In this document: one piece after another, positions 7,936 to 16,912 of the stretch
Numbering within the stretch: the stretch's first letter is position 1
How the letters are laid out: the number at the start of each line of letters is the position of its first letter
From: Bacillota bacterium
Lineage (GTDB): Bacteria; Bacillota; Limnochordia; DUMW01
Reading direction: 5' to 3'
Length of the DNA: 64,000 nt
Assembly (NCBI GenBank): GCA_012839765.1
Contig: DUMW01000068.1
Coordinates: 1 to 64,000 of the forward strand
Program-made: the position numbers and the translations under genes
Notes under the pieces: model-generated
Databases searched by the model: none
What the model was told of the DNA's origin: nothing
The model's input: only the letters and a program-made list of their open reading frames with translations

Positions 7936-9981
7936 CTATTGGGTGTAATGACGAAAGTCAACTTTCAGACTGGTAACTTCAGCGACGGATGGCGCACTCA
8001 AAGGTCGCTTGTAGTCCGGTGCCAGTCTAACCCGCACGTACAGGTATTCCTGGTTCTGCAGAAGCTCGGGCCGAATGTCAGCCAACTGGGGCTCTTCCTT
8101 CAACTGGTTCTGGAACGCGGCCAGAAAGACCCTTCCGTTAGCCGAGACAGCCACCTCAGCCCAGCCAGAGCCAGTGACTTTAATTTTGCCGGCTTTAGCC
8201 CCCTCGATGGGGACCCGAAATACCACGTACTCACCGTTTTCGCCCACTGTCCAGACACCGTCCTCTGGGGTCACGTTCGTATCATAGACCAGCGTACTGT
8301 CCAAGACTACTTCCCTGGGATAGACATAGATGTAATTCACAGGAATAGTGAATGTCTCGTCGATCTCCTGACCCTTGACGCTAACTTCAATGGCTTCGGT
8401 ATCCTTCGTCACCGTGATCCAGCCTCCATAGATACCATTGCCGTCCCAGCCTGCGGACCAACGTTCCTGCCTAGGCATGCGGATCTCCGGATAGCGGTTG
8501 ATGGTGTCTTCTTCCAGGGTGTAGACCTCGCCGTCCACAGTGGCAGTGACAGTCACACCGGGGATATGCCACCCCTGGTCGCGAACCCTCACCGGGAGAT
8601 AGATTTCCCGCTCTGTAGCGCGGTGGGTAACAATGGCGATGCTCGCCATCAGCGGCTGCACCACAATGTCTCCCCGGGCAGGGACCGTCTTACCCACGTA
8701 CTCCGCCACTTTCATCCAGTTTTCCCTCGACTGGAGCCGGTAGGACCAGGCATTGACACCACGCTGTAGGTTCAAGCCGGGCCAAGTCTTGTAGCTGCCC
8801 GTTCCATCATCGTGGTACTGCATAACTTCCTCATCGGACATGAAGGGTTCCATGAAGCCCGGCTCCAGGCGGATCATCTCATCTAGCAAGGTGCCCAACA
8901 AATCAGCATGGGGCATACCCAGCAGCGGAGGACGTCCGTCGATGGAAAGACCAGCATCGAGGAAAAGGGACTCCCAGGTATGGTGCCCTTCATGCTCCAG
9001 GACCATGAGCGCGGTGATTTCGTTCCAACGACTGGCTAGGTTGCTGAAGGAGAAGGACATGAAGGGTGTATCATCCGGGCCTTCTGTCGCTGCACCGCCG
9101 TACCGTTGCCCGGCCCCGGGGATGTTCTCCCATGCCCACAGGGTCCAAACTAGGTCGTAGTCACTGGGGTTGATACCCGTTGGTGTGAAGTTCCGCCACA
9201 CATCGGAGGGAGTCATCCAGAAGGTATCCTCCCCGTCAATCTCATCCCGGCTCAGGGGTACATCCACCAGCACCAGGTGGTAGTTTTCGTACACATAGTG
9301 GCCCACGACCTGTTCAAACCAGTCCCGGTAGTCGGCGATCCGGTTCATCAGCGTAGGTTCCTGATCCGCAGGCAGTGCCCAAGTAAAGGTCTCAGTGTAG
9401 ATCGGCATCAGGATGTCCACGGCTAACCGCTCCCCTTCCGAAGGAAGCCACGGCTCTCCGTTGCCAGATCCAATCCCCACGTGTTTCAAGAAGGGCTCCT
9501 GGACCTTCACACCATCAAAGGTAAGCTCCAGTATAGATATCTGGCTCACCCTCTCCGGCGGGGTGCTCGTCAGCCGAAAGAAACGGGCCCGCTGAGGAGC
9601 GAAGCTAAAGGTCTCCGACACAGCTGTGGTCGGGACAAAATCTTCGAACACATCTACCCACTGAACACCGTCATTAGAAAGGCTAATCATCACCGAGGAA
9701 CCTTTGGTATCGGCATTGGACCAATCGATGCGCACACGAGAAAACTCGATCTCCCGTGGAAACTCAACCTGAATCCAGTGTTCGGCCCTTACAGCCCGGC
9801 TCACCCACCGGCTCTCCCAATCACCATCAATAGCTTGCTCCACGGTGTAGTTCCCTAGGTGGCCTGATCCCGTAACCACCAGATCCCCAGGACTGAATAA
9901 CTCCATCGCTGTTGCCGTACCTGCACAAAGCAGGGCAGCTACACAACATGCTAAAATGATGATTTGCGCAAACCTACTCAT
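7936..9981 (-). CDS. Secreted putative zinc hydrolase with discoidin domain (paralogue 2)
   Basis: A 681-residue secreted member of the HExxH family. Residues 1-25 are a signal peptide (AGTATA end). Residues 27-165 form an F5/8 type C (discoidin-like) carbohydrate-binding domain (AIDGDWESRWVS, HWIQVEFP, RFFRLTST). A linker (KHVGIGSGNGEPW) leads to the catalytic-looking domain with HEGHH at 330-334, PHAD with His358 and EPG with Glu373, then a beta-rich C-terminal part. ATG 9981 is chosen because the signal peptide begins there and GAAGGGGGTC lies upstream, as in paralogue 3. The discoidin domain suggests anchoring to a glycan outside the cytoplasm; that the enzyme is a peptidase is inferred only from HExxH. 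It is most similar to the protein at 10497-12530, so the two arose by duplication. Upstream lies a good copy of the tandem motif. Confidence 0.75.
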   Translation of the reverse strand: MSRFAQIIILACCVAALLCAGTATAMELFSPGDLVVTGSGHLGNYTVEQAIDGDWESRWVSRAVRAEHWIQVEFPREIEFSRVRIDWSNADTKGSSVMISLSNDGVQWVDVFEDFVPTTAVSETFSFAPQRARFFRLTSTPPERVSQISILELTFDGVKVQEPFLKHVGIGSGNGEPWLPSEGERLAVDILMPIYTETFTWALPADQEPTLMNRIADYRDWFEQVVGHYVYENYHLVLVDVPLSRDEIDGEDTFWMTPSDVWRNFTPTGINPSDYDLVWTLWAWENIPGAGQRYGGAATEGPDDTPFMSFSFSNLASRWNEITALMVLEHEGHHTWESLFLDAGLSIDGRPPLLGMPHADLLGTLLDEMIRLEPGFMEPFMSDEEVMQYHDDGTGSYKTWPGLNLQRGVNAWSYRLQSRENWMKVAEYVGKTVPARGDIVVQPLMASIAIVTHRATEREIYLPVRVRDQGWHIPGVTVTATVDGEVYTLEEDTINRYPEIRMPRQERWSAGWDGNGIYGGWITVTKDTEAIEVSVKGQEIDETFTIPVNYIYVYPREVVLDSTLVYDTNVTPEDGVWTVGENGEYVVFRVPIEGAKAGKIKVTGSGWAEVAVSANGRVFLAAFQNQLKEEPQLADIRPELLQNQEYLYVRVRLAPDYKRPLSAPSVAEVTSLKVDFRHYTQ

Positions 9982-10109
9982 CGCCCTATGACCCCCTTCT
10001 CCAATTTGACTTCTTCCGATGCGGCCAACAGGCCCCACATACTCTTGTTACGCAGAGCCTTCTTAACTATAAATCTAAATCAAGGTAGGTGAGCTTTGCT
10101 TGTCTGCCT

Positions 10110-10145
10110 GTGACATGAAACAATCGTCTTTTGCCCACGTGTGAT
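10110..10145. promoter_or_regulatory. Candidate tandem operator (copy 3 of 5)
   Basis: GTGAC at 10110 and GTGAT at 10141 (start-to-start 31) flank GTCTTTTGCCC. The second repeat sits 160 bases upstream of the start of paralogue 2. The spacing and internal box match the copies at 12722 and 20223. Confidence 0.45.
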
Positions 10146-10430
10146 GATGATTCCCGCCCCCTGCCATCGCACCCGGGTTTCCCCAGGGCACCGGGTCCCT
10201 ACCAGAAGGCTCTCTGGCGTTGTCTGCTGCTGCCTCTAGGAAGAATAGTAACTGCGCAGTACGATCTCCTGTTGCATCCCGTTATATCTGGTGTGTCGGC
10301 TCCGCCAAGGGGGGCAACTGTGGTACCCCGCCTTTCCTACAGGCATCCTTGTCATCTTTTGAACGATCGAAGGTCGTAAACAGATTTCTCAGTACGGCCC
10401 GGTCCGAAAAATGCACGCGGCGGAAATCGC

Positions 10431-10475
10431 AAAGCCCGCGGAACCACCGAACATCGCCGGCGGTACCGCGGGCTT
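10431..10475 (-). terminator. Terminator-like hairpin after paralogue 3
   Basis: AAGCCCGCGG (10432-10441) pairs perfectly with CCGCGGGCTT (10466-10475). On the minus strand it is followed by TTTGCGATTT, a weak T tract. It lies about 20 bases after the stop of the gene at 10497. Confidence 0.65.
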
Positions 10476-10496
10476 AGAGCAGTTCTGGGATCCACC

Positions 10497-12530
10497 CTAT
10501 TGGTTGTAGGAGCGGAAGACTATCTTCAGGTCAGTGACTTCACTGACCGACGGGGCGGAAAGAGGTCGTTTGTAATCCGGGGCCATCCGGAGTCGCACGT
10601 ACAAGTACTCCTGATTCCCCAGAAACTCAGGTCTGACGCTGAACGTCTGTGGATCCTTCGTCAATTCACCCTGGTAAACCGCCAAGAACTGCCTTCCGTT
10701 GCCCGAGACAGCCAACTCCACCCAACCGGAGCCGGCCGCTTCCATCACAGCCGCTTTTGCTCCAGGATTGGGAATCTGGAAGATGACGTAATCTCCGTCC
10801 TCCCCAAAGGTCCAACGGCCGTTGTCCGAGGTAGCAGTACGATCAAAGACCATCTCTGGTCCGAGGAGGGTCACCTGCTGGGTCTCAACATTGATGTAGT
10901 TTACAGGGATCGTAAAGGTCTCATCGAGCCCCTGCCCTTGAACCCTGATCTCGATGGCTTTCGTATCCTTGGTTACCGTGATCCATCCGCCATAGATGCC
11001 GTTACCATCCCAGCCTACGGACCAACGCTCCTGCCTAGGCATCCGGATATCGGAGTGGCGGTAGATGGTGTCTTCCTCTAGGGTGTACACCTGCCCGTTC
11101 ACCGTGGCAGTCACCTTTACGTTGGGAATATGCCATCCCTGGTCGCGCACCCGCACCGGTAGGTAGATCTCCCGTTCAGCACCGCGGTCGGTGACAATGG
11201 ATACGCTAGCAAACAGGGGTTGCACCACGATGTCTCCCCGGGCCGGTGCAGTCTTTCCTACGTATTCCGCCACCTGAAGCCAATGCTCCCTAGGCTGGAG
11301 TCGATAGGTCCAAGCATTGACGCCCCGTTGCAGAGTGAGGCCAGGCCATCCCTTGCTGCCGCCACGACGGTGCTCCAGGACTTGTTCATCGGACATGAAG
11401 GGCTCCATAAACCCTGGCTCCAGTCGCACCATCTCATCCAGCATGGTATCGAGGTAGTCCGCGTGGGGCAGTCCGGTAAGCGGAGGAGTGGTGTTCACCG
11501 ACAGGCCGCTATGCCGGAAGAGAGACTCCCAGGTGTGGTGGGCCTCGTGTTCCAGCACCATGATTATTCCCTGGGATCGCTCCGCGAAGGAGCTGACAGA
11601 GAGGGACATAAAGGGTGTACCGTCGGGACCGTTCAAGGCAGCACCGCCATAGCGTTGGACAGCCCCGGGAATATTCTTCCATGCCCAAAGGGCCCAAACC
11701 AGGTCGTATTCACCGGGATTAATCTCCGCCAGTTTGAGATTGTTCCAGACATCAGTGGGCGTCATCCAGAAGGTATCGTCGCCGTCGATTTCGCTGCGGC
11801 TAAGGGGCACATCCACCAGCGCCAGGTGGTAGTTCTCGTAGACATAGTGACCCACCACCTGCTCGAACCAGTCACGATAGTCAACAATATTCTTCATCAC
11901 CAGATACTCCTGCTCCGCGGGAAAGGCCCAGGTGAAGGTTTCTGTGTAGATTGGGAATAGGACATCCACTGCCAACCGTTCCCCTGGTGAAGAAAGCCAG
12001 GGCTCACCGTTGCCGGAACCAATTCCCACGTGTTTATGGAAGGGCTCCTGGATTCTCACCCCGCCAAAGGAGATCTCCAGGATAGACATCACATTTCCCC
12101 TCTCCGGCGGTGTAAAGGTAAGCCTGCAGAAACGTGCCCACTGGGGTGCAAAGCTCAACGTTTCCGCCTCCGCGGTGGTCGGGACGAAGTCCTCAAAGAC
12201 ATCCACCCATTCTCGACCGTCCGCAGACAGGCTGATCATTACCGACGAACCCATGGTGTTGGCATTGGCCCACTGGATACGTATGCTGGAAAACTCCATT
12301 GACTTTGGAAACTGAATCTGAATCCACTGGTTACTCCGCCCTGGGCTGCTCACCCATCGGCTCTCCACATTACCGTCTACCGCCCGGTCAGGGGTATAGC
12401 TACCGCTAGCACCCGATGCGGTAACAACCAGCTGGTCGGGAGAGAAGATCTCCTGAGCAACAGCTGCACCCGTAACCAAGAGAATAGCGACCCAGCACAC
12501 TGCGACGATGAACGTCGTTAGGATTCTCAT
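10497..12530 (-). CDS. Secreted putative zinc hydrolase with discoidin domain (paralogue 3)
   Basis: A 677-residue close relative of paralogue 2 with the same layout: signal peptide (1-25, ending GAAVA), F5/8 type C domain (27-165; RAVDGNVESRWVS, QWIQIQFP), linker with HVGIGSGNGEPW, and a domain with HEAHH at 328-332, PHAD with His356 and EPG with Glu371, then an all-beta C-terminus ending near APSVSEVTDLKI. The first ATG at 12530 has AGGGGGTC upstream and opens a clean signal peptide. The two adjacent, separately terminated copies, each with its own tandem motif upstream, suggest duplicated independent units rather than one operon. Function is unknown; an extracellular metal-dependent hydrolase that holds on to a glycan is the most economical reading. 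Confidence 0.75.
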   Translation of the reverse strand: MRILTTFIVAVCWVAILLVTGAAVAQEIFSPDQLVVTASGASGSYTPDRAVDGNVESRWVSSPGRSNQWIQIQFPKSMEFSSIRIQWANANTMGSSVMISLSADGREWVDVFEDFVPTTAEAETLSFAPQWARFCRLTFTPPERGNVMSILEISFGGVRIQEPFHKHVGIGSGNGEPWLSSPGERLAVDVLFPIYTETFTWAFPAEQEYLVMKNIVDYRDWFEQVVGHYVYENYHLALVDVPLSRSEIDGDDTFWMTPTDVWNNLKLAEINPGEYDLVWALWAWKNIPGAVQRYGGAALNGPDGTPFMSLSVSSFAERSQGIIMVLEHEAHHTWESLFRHSGLSVNTTPPLTGLPHADYLDTMLDEMVRLEPGFMEPFMSDEQVLEHRRGGSKGWPGLTLQRGVNAWTYRLQPREHWLQVAEYVGKTAPARGDIVVQPLFASVSIVTDRGAEREIYLPVRVRDQGWHIPNVKVTATVNGQVYTLEEDTIYRHSDIRMPRQERWSVGWDGNGIYGGWITVTKDTKAIEIRVQGQGLDETFTIPVNYINVETQQVTLLGPEMVFDRTATSDNGRWTFGEDGDYVIFQIPNPGAKAAVMEAAGSGWVELAVSGNGRQFLAVYQGELTKDPQTFSVRPEFLGNQEYLYVRLRMAPDYKRPLSAPSVSEVTDLKIVFRSYNQ

Positions 12531-12721
12531 TGACGTAAGACCCCCTTTTCGCATCTCACAGAGTTATTCGTAGCCGCAGGTCCAAACAGAGGGCCCTCCT
12601 TTAGATTAGACACCACGCAGTCCCCTAGGCCCCTCGGCTAACCTGCAACTCTTCCCCCACGCAAAGGACTACTATCCTATTTCCAATGTACCAAACTGGC
12701 CGGCGGCACTCTTGACTCTCT

Positions 12722-12757
12722 GTGACCCTGCTTCGCCTGCTTTTGCCCGTGTGTGAC
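12722..12757. promoter_or_regulatory. Candidate tandem operator (copy 4 of 5)
   Basis: GTGAC at 12722 and at 12753 (start-to-start 31) flank GCTTTTGCCCGT. It lies 223 bases upstream of paralogue 3 and is the cleanest copy of the motif in the window. Confidence 0.45.
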
Positions 12758-13196
12758 GGCATCTGTCCTGGCATCCACGGCCAACCCGCGGATAAACCAA
12801 AGGGGTGAACAACTTGCCGGCTTCCTACAGGTCCCCTTCACCCCCGCCGGTTCCGGACAACAGCCTCGCGAATGCACTGCCTGCGATACAAAAAACGTGT
12901 ACCTGGGGAAAGGACGAGTATCTCCACACAAGATGAGCCGCTGTACTAAACAGTTTTCAACGGTCAATGGACTGGATCGGCAGCGGTCCCCTCCCCAAAA
13001 GCGAGCCTATGCCAGGGAAAATCCTCCATACTTGCACCAGGCCCAGCCAACTGCCACCTCCATCCTCAGCGTGACCTGAACCTCAGGTCGGTGGTCTGCC
13101 ACCAGCTTCCTGGGGATTCCCCTTCCCGGTGAACACTCTTGCCTTTGGTTTAGTCCCTCTGACTTACCGGATCCATATCCCCGGGCCGGGCGCACA

Positions 13197-13232
13197 AGAG
13201 AAAATGCGGCCCTTCCAGGCCGCATTTTCTCT
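13197..13232. terminator. Perfect 15-bp hairpin terminator, symmetrical
   Basis: Arms 13197-13211 and 13218-13232 are perfect complements (15 bp) with the loop CTTCCA. The arm ends are A- and T-rich, so a T-rich tail is formed in either direction. It lies just after the stop of the CBM9-like gene at 13254, and seals it off from the gene to the left. Confidence 0.85.
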
Positions 13233-13245
13233 CTCCAAAGCCTCA

Positions 13246-14198
13246 GTAGACCCTTACTTCACCAGGATGAGCCGGCCCATATGCCAGAACTCTTCATGAT
13301 GCACGTCAAGGGCATGACCCCAGAAGTACTGGGAGGTAAGCTTGAAGGCACCACCAAGCACCAAGTCAACCTCGTAGGCCAGGATCCGGAAGGGAGTCTC
13401 CCTACCCTCGTAGGGTTCATCCAGGAAAGCCAGCTCTTTCCAAGGGATCATAATCTCGAAGGTATACCCATCAGCAGTGAACACCCGCTCACCCTTACTG
13501 CCCGGGACCTGATTGTGTCCAGACCGGCCCATGTACATATCCAGGGCGCGGACCTCCTCGCTACCCGCAGGAATCTGCCCATCGGGGTTGACCCGCCAAT
13601 GGGCCCAGATGTGTCCGTCCATCCAGGCGGGATCGCCGGGCTGGGTGATCCCCAGTGCGTCGAAGTAGAAACCGAAGTAGTCGCAATCCCAGAAGTCGGT
13701 TACGGAAACATCATCATCCTTAATAATGCCGGCGAAGTAAATGTACTCTTCGTCCCAGTTACAGTACAAGACACCGGAGAACTTATCGGGATAGACCTCT
13801 TCCAGCGTCCGCCCCTGATAATGATGCCAGTCCGGATTGTTGGGGGAAATCTCGTTTGGATAGGTAGTTACCCACTCGCCCTCATCTAGCTTCCCGTCGA
13901 CGACAATGTTCTTGTTGTAAGCGCTGTACCATACCCCTACCCGATCGTCGGCCGCCGACGCTGTTGCACACAGTGCCAGCAGCATAAGTACGGACAGAAC
14001 CAGTGAGACATGTTTCATTACTGACCATCCTTTCTGCTGTGCTGTTGGTATTTTCGTCAGATGATTGACTGATAACAGTAACAAGAGAAGCACCGTGATC
14101 CCACGGTCAAGCACAATGCCCCTCTTTCTTACCAATCACCAGGCTCGAACACCACCATGCCTACTCAATCTACATCACAACAGTATGTATCCACCAAC
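13246..14198. repeat. Tandem duplication, copy A
   Basis: About 950 bases, covering a whole gene, its last few 3' bases and roughly 180 bases of upstream DNA, are repeated at 14393-15350 with high identity. Both copies keep the same 765-base coding length. The similarity continues through the upstream TTGTGAYG element and fades just beyond it. Confidence 0.85.
13254..14018 (-). CDS. Secreted CBM9-like carbohydrate-binding protein (copy A)
   Basis: A 254-residue protein with a signal peptide (1-22, ending ATASA) and one domain of the carbohydrate-binding module 9 / DOMON-like fold. Diagnostic parts are the early strand IVVDGKLDEGEW, the central YIYFAGIIKDDDV and DYFGFYFDA segment, and EIMIPWKELAF near the end. 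CBM9-type domains bind reducing ends or free sugars; no catalytic domain is attached, so a binding or scavenging role is likely. ATG 14018 is chosen because AAAGGATGG precedes it and it opens the signal peptide. It differs from copy B mainly in a short stretch around residues 170-195. It is followed by a perfect terminator. Confidence 0.8.
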   Translation of the reverse strand: MKHVSLVLSVLMLLALCATASAADDRVGVWYSAYNKNIVVDGKLDEGEWVTTYPNEISPNNPDWHHYQGRTLEEVYPDKFSGVLYCNWDEEYIYFAGIIKDDDVSVTDFWDCDYFGFYFDALGITQPGDPAWMDGHIWAHWRVNPDGQIPAGSEEVRALDMYMGRSGHNQVPGSKGERVFTADGYTFEIMIPWKELAFLDEPYEGRETPFRILAYEVDLVLGGAFKLTSQYFWGHALDVHHEEFWHMGRLILVK

Positions 14199-14401
14199 TG
14201 CGCCGCCGAACCGCCCCGGGTAAGAGTACTGTCTTTTCCTCCATCCACCTGCCACATTACTCGCGGCCGCCTCCCGAGGCAAGGGCATCACTCTTTGAAG
14301 CAAGCTGACCTGACTACCACTAGCCTCCTATGTGGTTCCTGTTCGCCCGGCCGGAGGTTTACCCCTCCAGGCCCTGTTCTTTTCTAAAGTCTTACTAGAC
14401 C
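14019..14401. other. Spacer between the two CBM9-like genes
   Basis: The right part of this region (to about 14198) is homologous to the upstream DNA of copy B and should hold the promoter of copy A. It includes TTGTGATG read on the minus strand near 14176. The remaining 200 bases carry an imperfect hairpin near 14349-14375 after copy B, without a T tract. Confidence 0.5.
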
Positions 14402-15350
14402 CTACTTTACCAGGATGAGCCGGCCCATGTGCCAGAACTCTTCATGATGCACGTCAAGGGCATGACCCCAGAAGTACTGGGAGGTAAGCTTGAAGGCACC
14501 ACCAAGCACCGAATCAACCTCATAGGCCAGGATCCGGAAGGGAGTTTCCCTACCCTCGTAGGGTTCATCCAGGAAAGCTAGCTCTTTCCAAGGGATCATA
14601 ATCTCAAAGGTATACCCATCATCAGTGAACACCCGCTCACCCTTGCTGCCTGGGATCTGCTGATGTCCAGATCGGCCCATGTAATCGTCCCGGGCGCGGA
14701 CCTCCTTGCTACCCTTAGGGCTCTGACCATCGGGATTGATCCGCCAGTGGGCCCAGATATGTCCGTCCATCCAGGCGGGATCGCCGGGCTGGGTGATTCC
14801 CAGGGCGTCGAAGTAGAAACCGAAGTAGTCGCAATCCCAGAAGTCGGTTACGGAAATGTCGTCATCCTTAATAATGCCGGCGAAGTAAATGTACTCTTCG
14901 TCCCAGTTACAGTACAAGACACCGGAGAACTTATCGGGATAGACCTCTTCCAGCGTCCGCCCCTGATAATGATGCCAGTCTGGATTGTTGGGGGAAATCT
15001 CGTTTGGATAGGTAGTTACCCACTCGCCCTCATCCAGCTTCCCGTCGACGACAATGTTCTTGTTGTAGGCGCTGTACCATACCCCTACCCGCTCGTCGGC
15101 CGCCGACGCTGCTGCACACAGTGCCAGCAGCACAAGTATGGACATAATCAGTGAGGCACGTTTCATTACTGACCATCCTTTCTGCTGTGCTGTTGGTGTT
15201 TTTGTCAGATGATTGACAGTGACAAGAGAAGCACTGTGACCGCAGAGGTTAAGCACAGCACCTCCCCTTCTTTTCTTAACAATCACCAGATTATACACCA
15301 GCGTGCTTACTCAGTAGACGTCACAACAGCATGTATTCCACACACTGGGT
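14393..15350. repeat. Tandem duplication, copy B
   Basis: Second copy of the unit described at 13246-14198, in the same orientation. The minus strand reads TTGTGACG near 15319, about 150 bases before the start codon, at the position matching copy A. Confidence 0.85.
14402..15166 (-). CDS. Secreted CBM9-like carbohydrate-binding protein (copy B)
   Basis: A 254-residue paralogue of the gene at 13254, with the same signal peptide layout and CBM9-like domain. In the mature part I count about 12 substitutions against copy A. Seven of them fall within 23 residues (I/S, A/K, E/K, L/R, M/D, N/Q and V/I between NPDGQ and PGSKGE), and several change charge. The flanking aromatic and acidic positions of the fold are unchanged. 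This pattern suggests that a surface loop, perhaps ligand-facing, diverged after duplication, while the scaffold was kept. ATG 15166 follows AAAGGATGG. It may share regulation with copy A because the upstream DNA was duplicated too. Confidence 0.8.
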   Translation of the reverse strand: MKRASLIMSILVLLALCAAASAADERVGVWYSAYNKNIVVDGKLDEGEWVTTYPNEISPNNPDWHHYQGRTLEEVYPDKFSGVLYCNWDEEYIYFAGIIKDDDISVTDFWDCDYFGFYFDALGITQPGDPAWMDGHIWAHWRINPDGQSPKGSKEVRARDDYMGRSGHQQIPGSKGERVFTDDGYTFEIMIPWKELAFLDEPYEGRETPFRILAYEVDSVLGGAFKLTSQYFWGHALDVHHEEFWHMGRLILVK

Positions 15351-15400
15351 CACCGTACTTGCAGTGATGTGAAAGGCTCTCCTGACGCATCCTAAGGAAG

Positions 15401-15438
15401 GAAGCGGTACCGGCCCGAAAAGCCAGTACCGTGCTTCC
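15401..15438 (-). terminator. Terminator-like hairpin after the second sugar-binding protein gene
   Basis: GAAGC-GGTAC pairs with GTACC-GTGCTTC around a loop of about 15 bases (one small bulge). It lies about 40 bases past the stop at 15476 on the minus strand, but no T tract follows, so termination is only possible. Confidence 0.4.
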
Positions 15439-15475
15439 CGATCAACAAGCGCAATCAGCTCCGGATATGAACTGA

Positions 15476-16729
15476 TTACTTGTAGGAATCCATGATCCTC
15501 TGCAGAGCCTCGCCGGCGGCCCGCAGAGCGGTAGCCGGTGCAGCCTGACCATCGAAGATCTGGTTCAGAGCATCCTGAACAACTCCCTGGTATTCGCTGT
15601 TCCACCGCGGGGTGCGCAGGAACCAGTGGGTGGTGGTCGCATACTCCACGGCACGGATAAAGCCGCCGGACTCCGGATCATTCCAGAGCTGGAACTCAGT
15701 CACAACACTGGGCAGGGTGGGCAAAGCCGCATCCTGAATTACCATTTCCCGCTGCCCGATCGGTCCAGATAGGTATTCCAGCACGATCATCGCCGCTTCA
15801 ATATTTTGGCAGTTCGGGCTCACAACCCAACCGGAGCTGTGCAGTACACTACCAGGGGACTTGCCCTCGGGAGCCGGAGGAACTACGGACATCATCCGGA
15901 TATTGGGGTTAGCCTCCTTGCTGACCAACAAGTCCCAAGCACCAGTCTCCATCATGGCGATATTGCCGGTAGCGAAACCTTGACCCGACTGCAGGGCGCC
16001 GGACAAAGGCATAACACCATCCAACAGACGGAGATTAGCTAGCCAGGTCACAGCCTCGATGGTCTCAGGACTGTCTATGTAACCGATGGCCTGCGTGGCA
16101 TCCTCATTTACAAAGTCGCCGCCGTTGCCCCAGATAAACCCACCGATGTTATACACGCCCCAGTACCAATCGAAACCGTACTTGTTCTCGTCGGGACGGG
16201 TAAGCTTCAGAGCGATGTTGCGGAACTCGTCCCAGGTCCAATCGTCGGTAGGATAAGCCAATCCCGCCGCATCGAAGGCGTCCAGATTCACCAGAATCGC
16301 CCGGGGTGTGAAGCTATGGGGCGTCGCGTAGATTCCGTCCTTATACTTCCCGCCGTAGTTCAAAGCGCCCGGGAAGAAGTTGTCCGGATGGAGGACTTCG
16401 CTCTCCAGCATGTACGGCAACAGGTCAACAGCGAATCCACCTTCGGCCAGAGCTGGGAAATCCCACCACAGATAGATGTCCGGTCCGCCGCCTGTGGCAA
16501 TGTTCACGAGGAGCTTGTCAAAGTGGTCAGAACCATAGTACACCTGCTCGATTTCCAGCTCAGGATGGTCCTCCCGGCACTTCTGCAGGATGGTGGAAAT
16601 CGGACCTCGTCCTTCCGGTTCCCAGTCCGCCACGACGATCTTAATCTTCTCGGCACTCATCACACCCGTGATACCCATAACCAGAACCACAACTAGGACA
16701 AAAGTCAACCATGCTTTGCGATTAAACAT
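15476..16729 (-). CDS. ABC transporter sugar-binding protein, family 1 (periplasmic type)
   Basis: A 417-residue binding protein related to that at 5664-6932. It has a signal peptide (1-25, ending GVMSA) with no cysteine, so it is not a lipoprotein, and a mature start KIKIVVADWEPEG. The conserved segments FDKLLVNIA, GPDIYLWWDFP and HSSGWVVSPNC are present. It is the likely high-affinity receptor for an oligosaccharide released by this cluster; the substrate cannot be read from sequence. It sits downstream of the GH127 gene with 183 bases between, so it may be part of the same transcript or separately initiated. The upstream gap contains TTTTGCGTAAGTGTC, a degenerate version of the cluster motif. 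No permease partner is encoded nearby. Confidence 0.9.
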   Translation of the reverse strand: MFNRKAWLTFVLVVVLVMGITGVMSAEKIKIVVADWEPEGRGPISTILQKCREDHPELEIEQVYYGSDHFDKLLVNIATGGGPDIYLWWDFPALAEGGFAVDLLPYMLESEVLHPDNFFPGALNYGGKYKDGIYATPHSFTPRAILVNLDAFDAAGLAYPTDDWTWDEFRNIALKLTRPDENKYGFDWYWGVYNIGGFIWGNGGDFVNEDATQAIGYIDSPETIEAVTWLANLRLLDGVMPLSGALQSGQGFATGNIAMMETGAWDLLVSKEANPNIRMMSVVPPAPEGKSPGSVLHSSGWVVSPNCQNIEAAMIVLEYLSGPIGQREMVIQDAALPTLPSVVTEFQLWNDPESGGFIRAVEYATTTHWFLRTPRWNSEYQGVVQDALNQIFDGQAAPATALRAAGEALQRIMDSYK

Positions 16730-16912
16730 GCAATTAAGCCTCCCTTCTTAGTTTCACCCTACTCTTTTTTGGCTGTTAACTATGACAATGTGCCCGAGTA
16801 CAGTGTTTTGCGTAAGTGTCTTCCTCACCTCACTCCTCGTCGCTTAGGTTGCTTACTGTGCCTAGGTAACACCGAGCTCCTGCCGCCGCGCTTACCGAGG
16901 TAAAAAAGCAGC

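Larger units (their letters stand above)
9982..10496. other. Intergenic region between paralogues 2 and 3
   Basis: Holds the upstream region of paralogue 2 with the tandem motif at 10110-10145, and the terminator of paralogue 3 at 10431-10475. Nothing else is supported. Confidence 0.5.
12531..13253. other. Intergenic region upstream of paralogue 3
   Basis: About 720 bases holding the tandem motif at 12722-12757 and, at its right end, the terminator of the next gene (13197-13232). No gene is supported in either strand. Confidence 0.5.
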
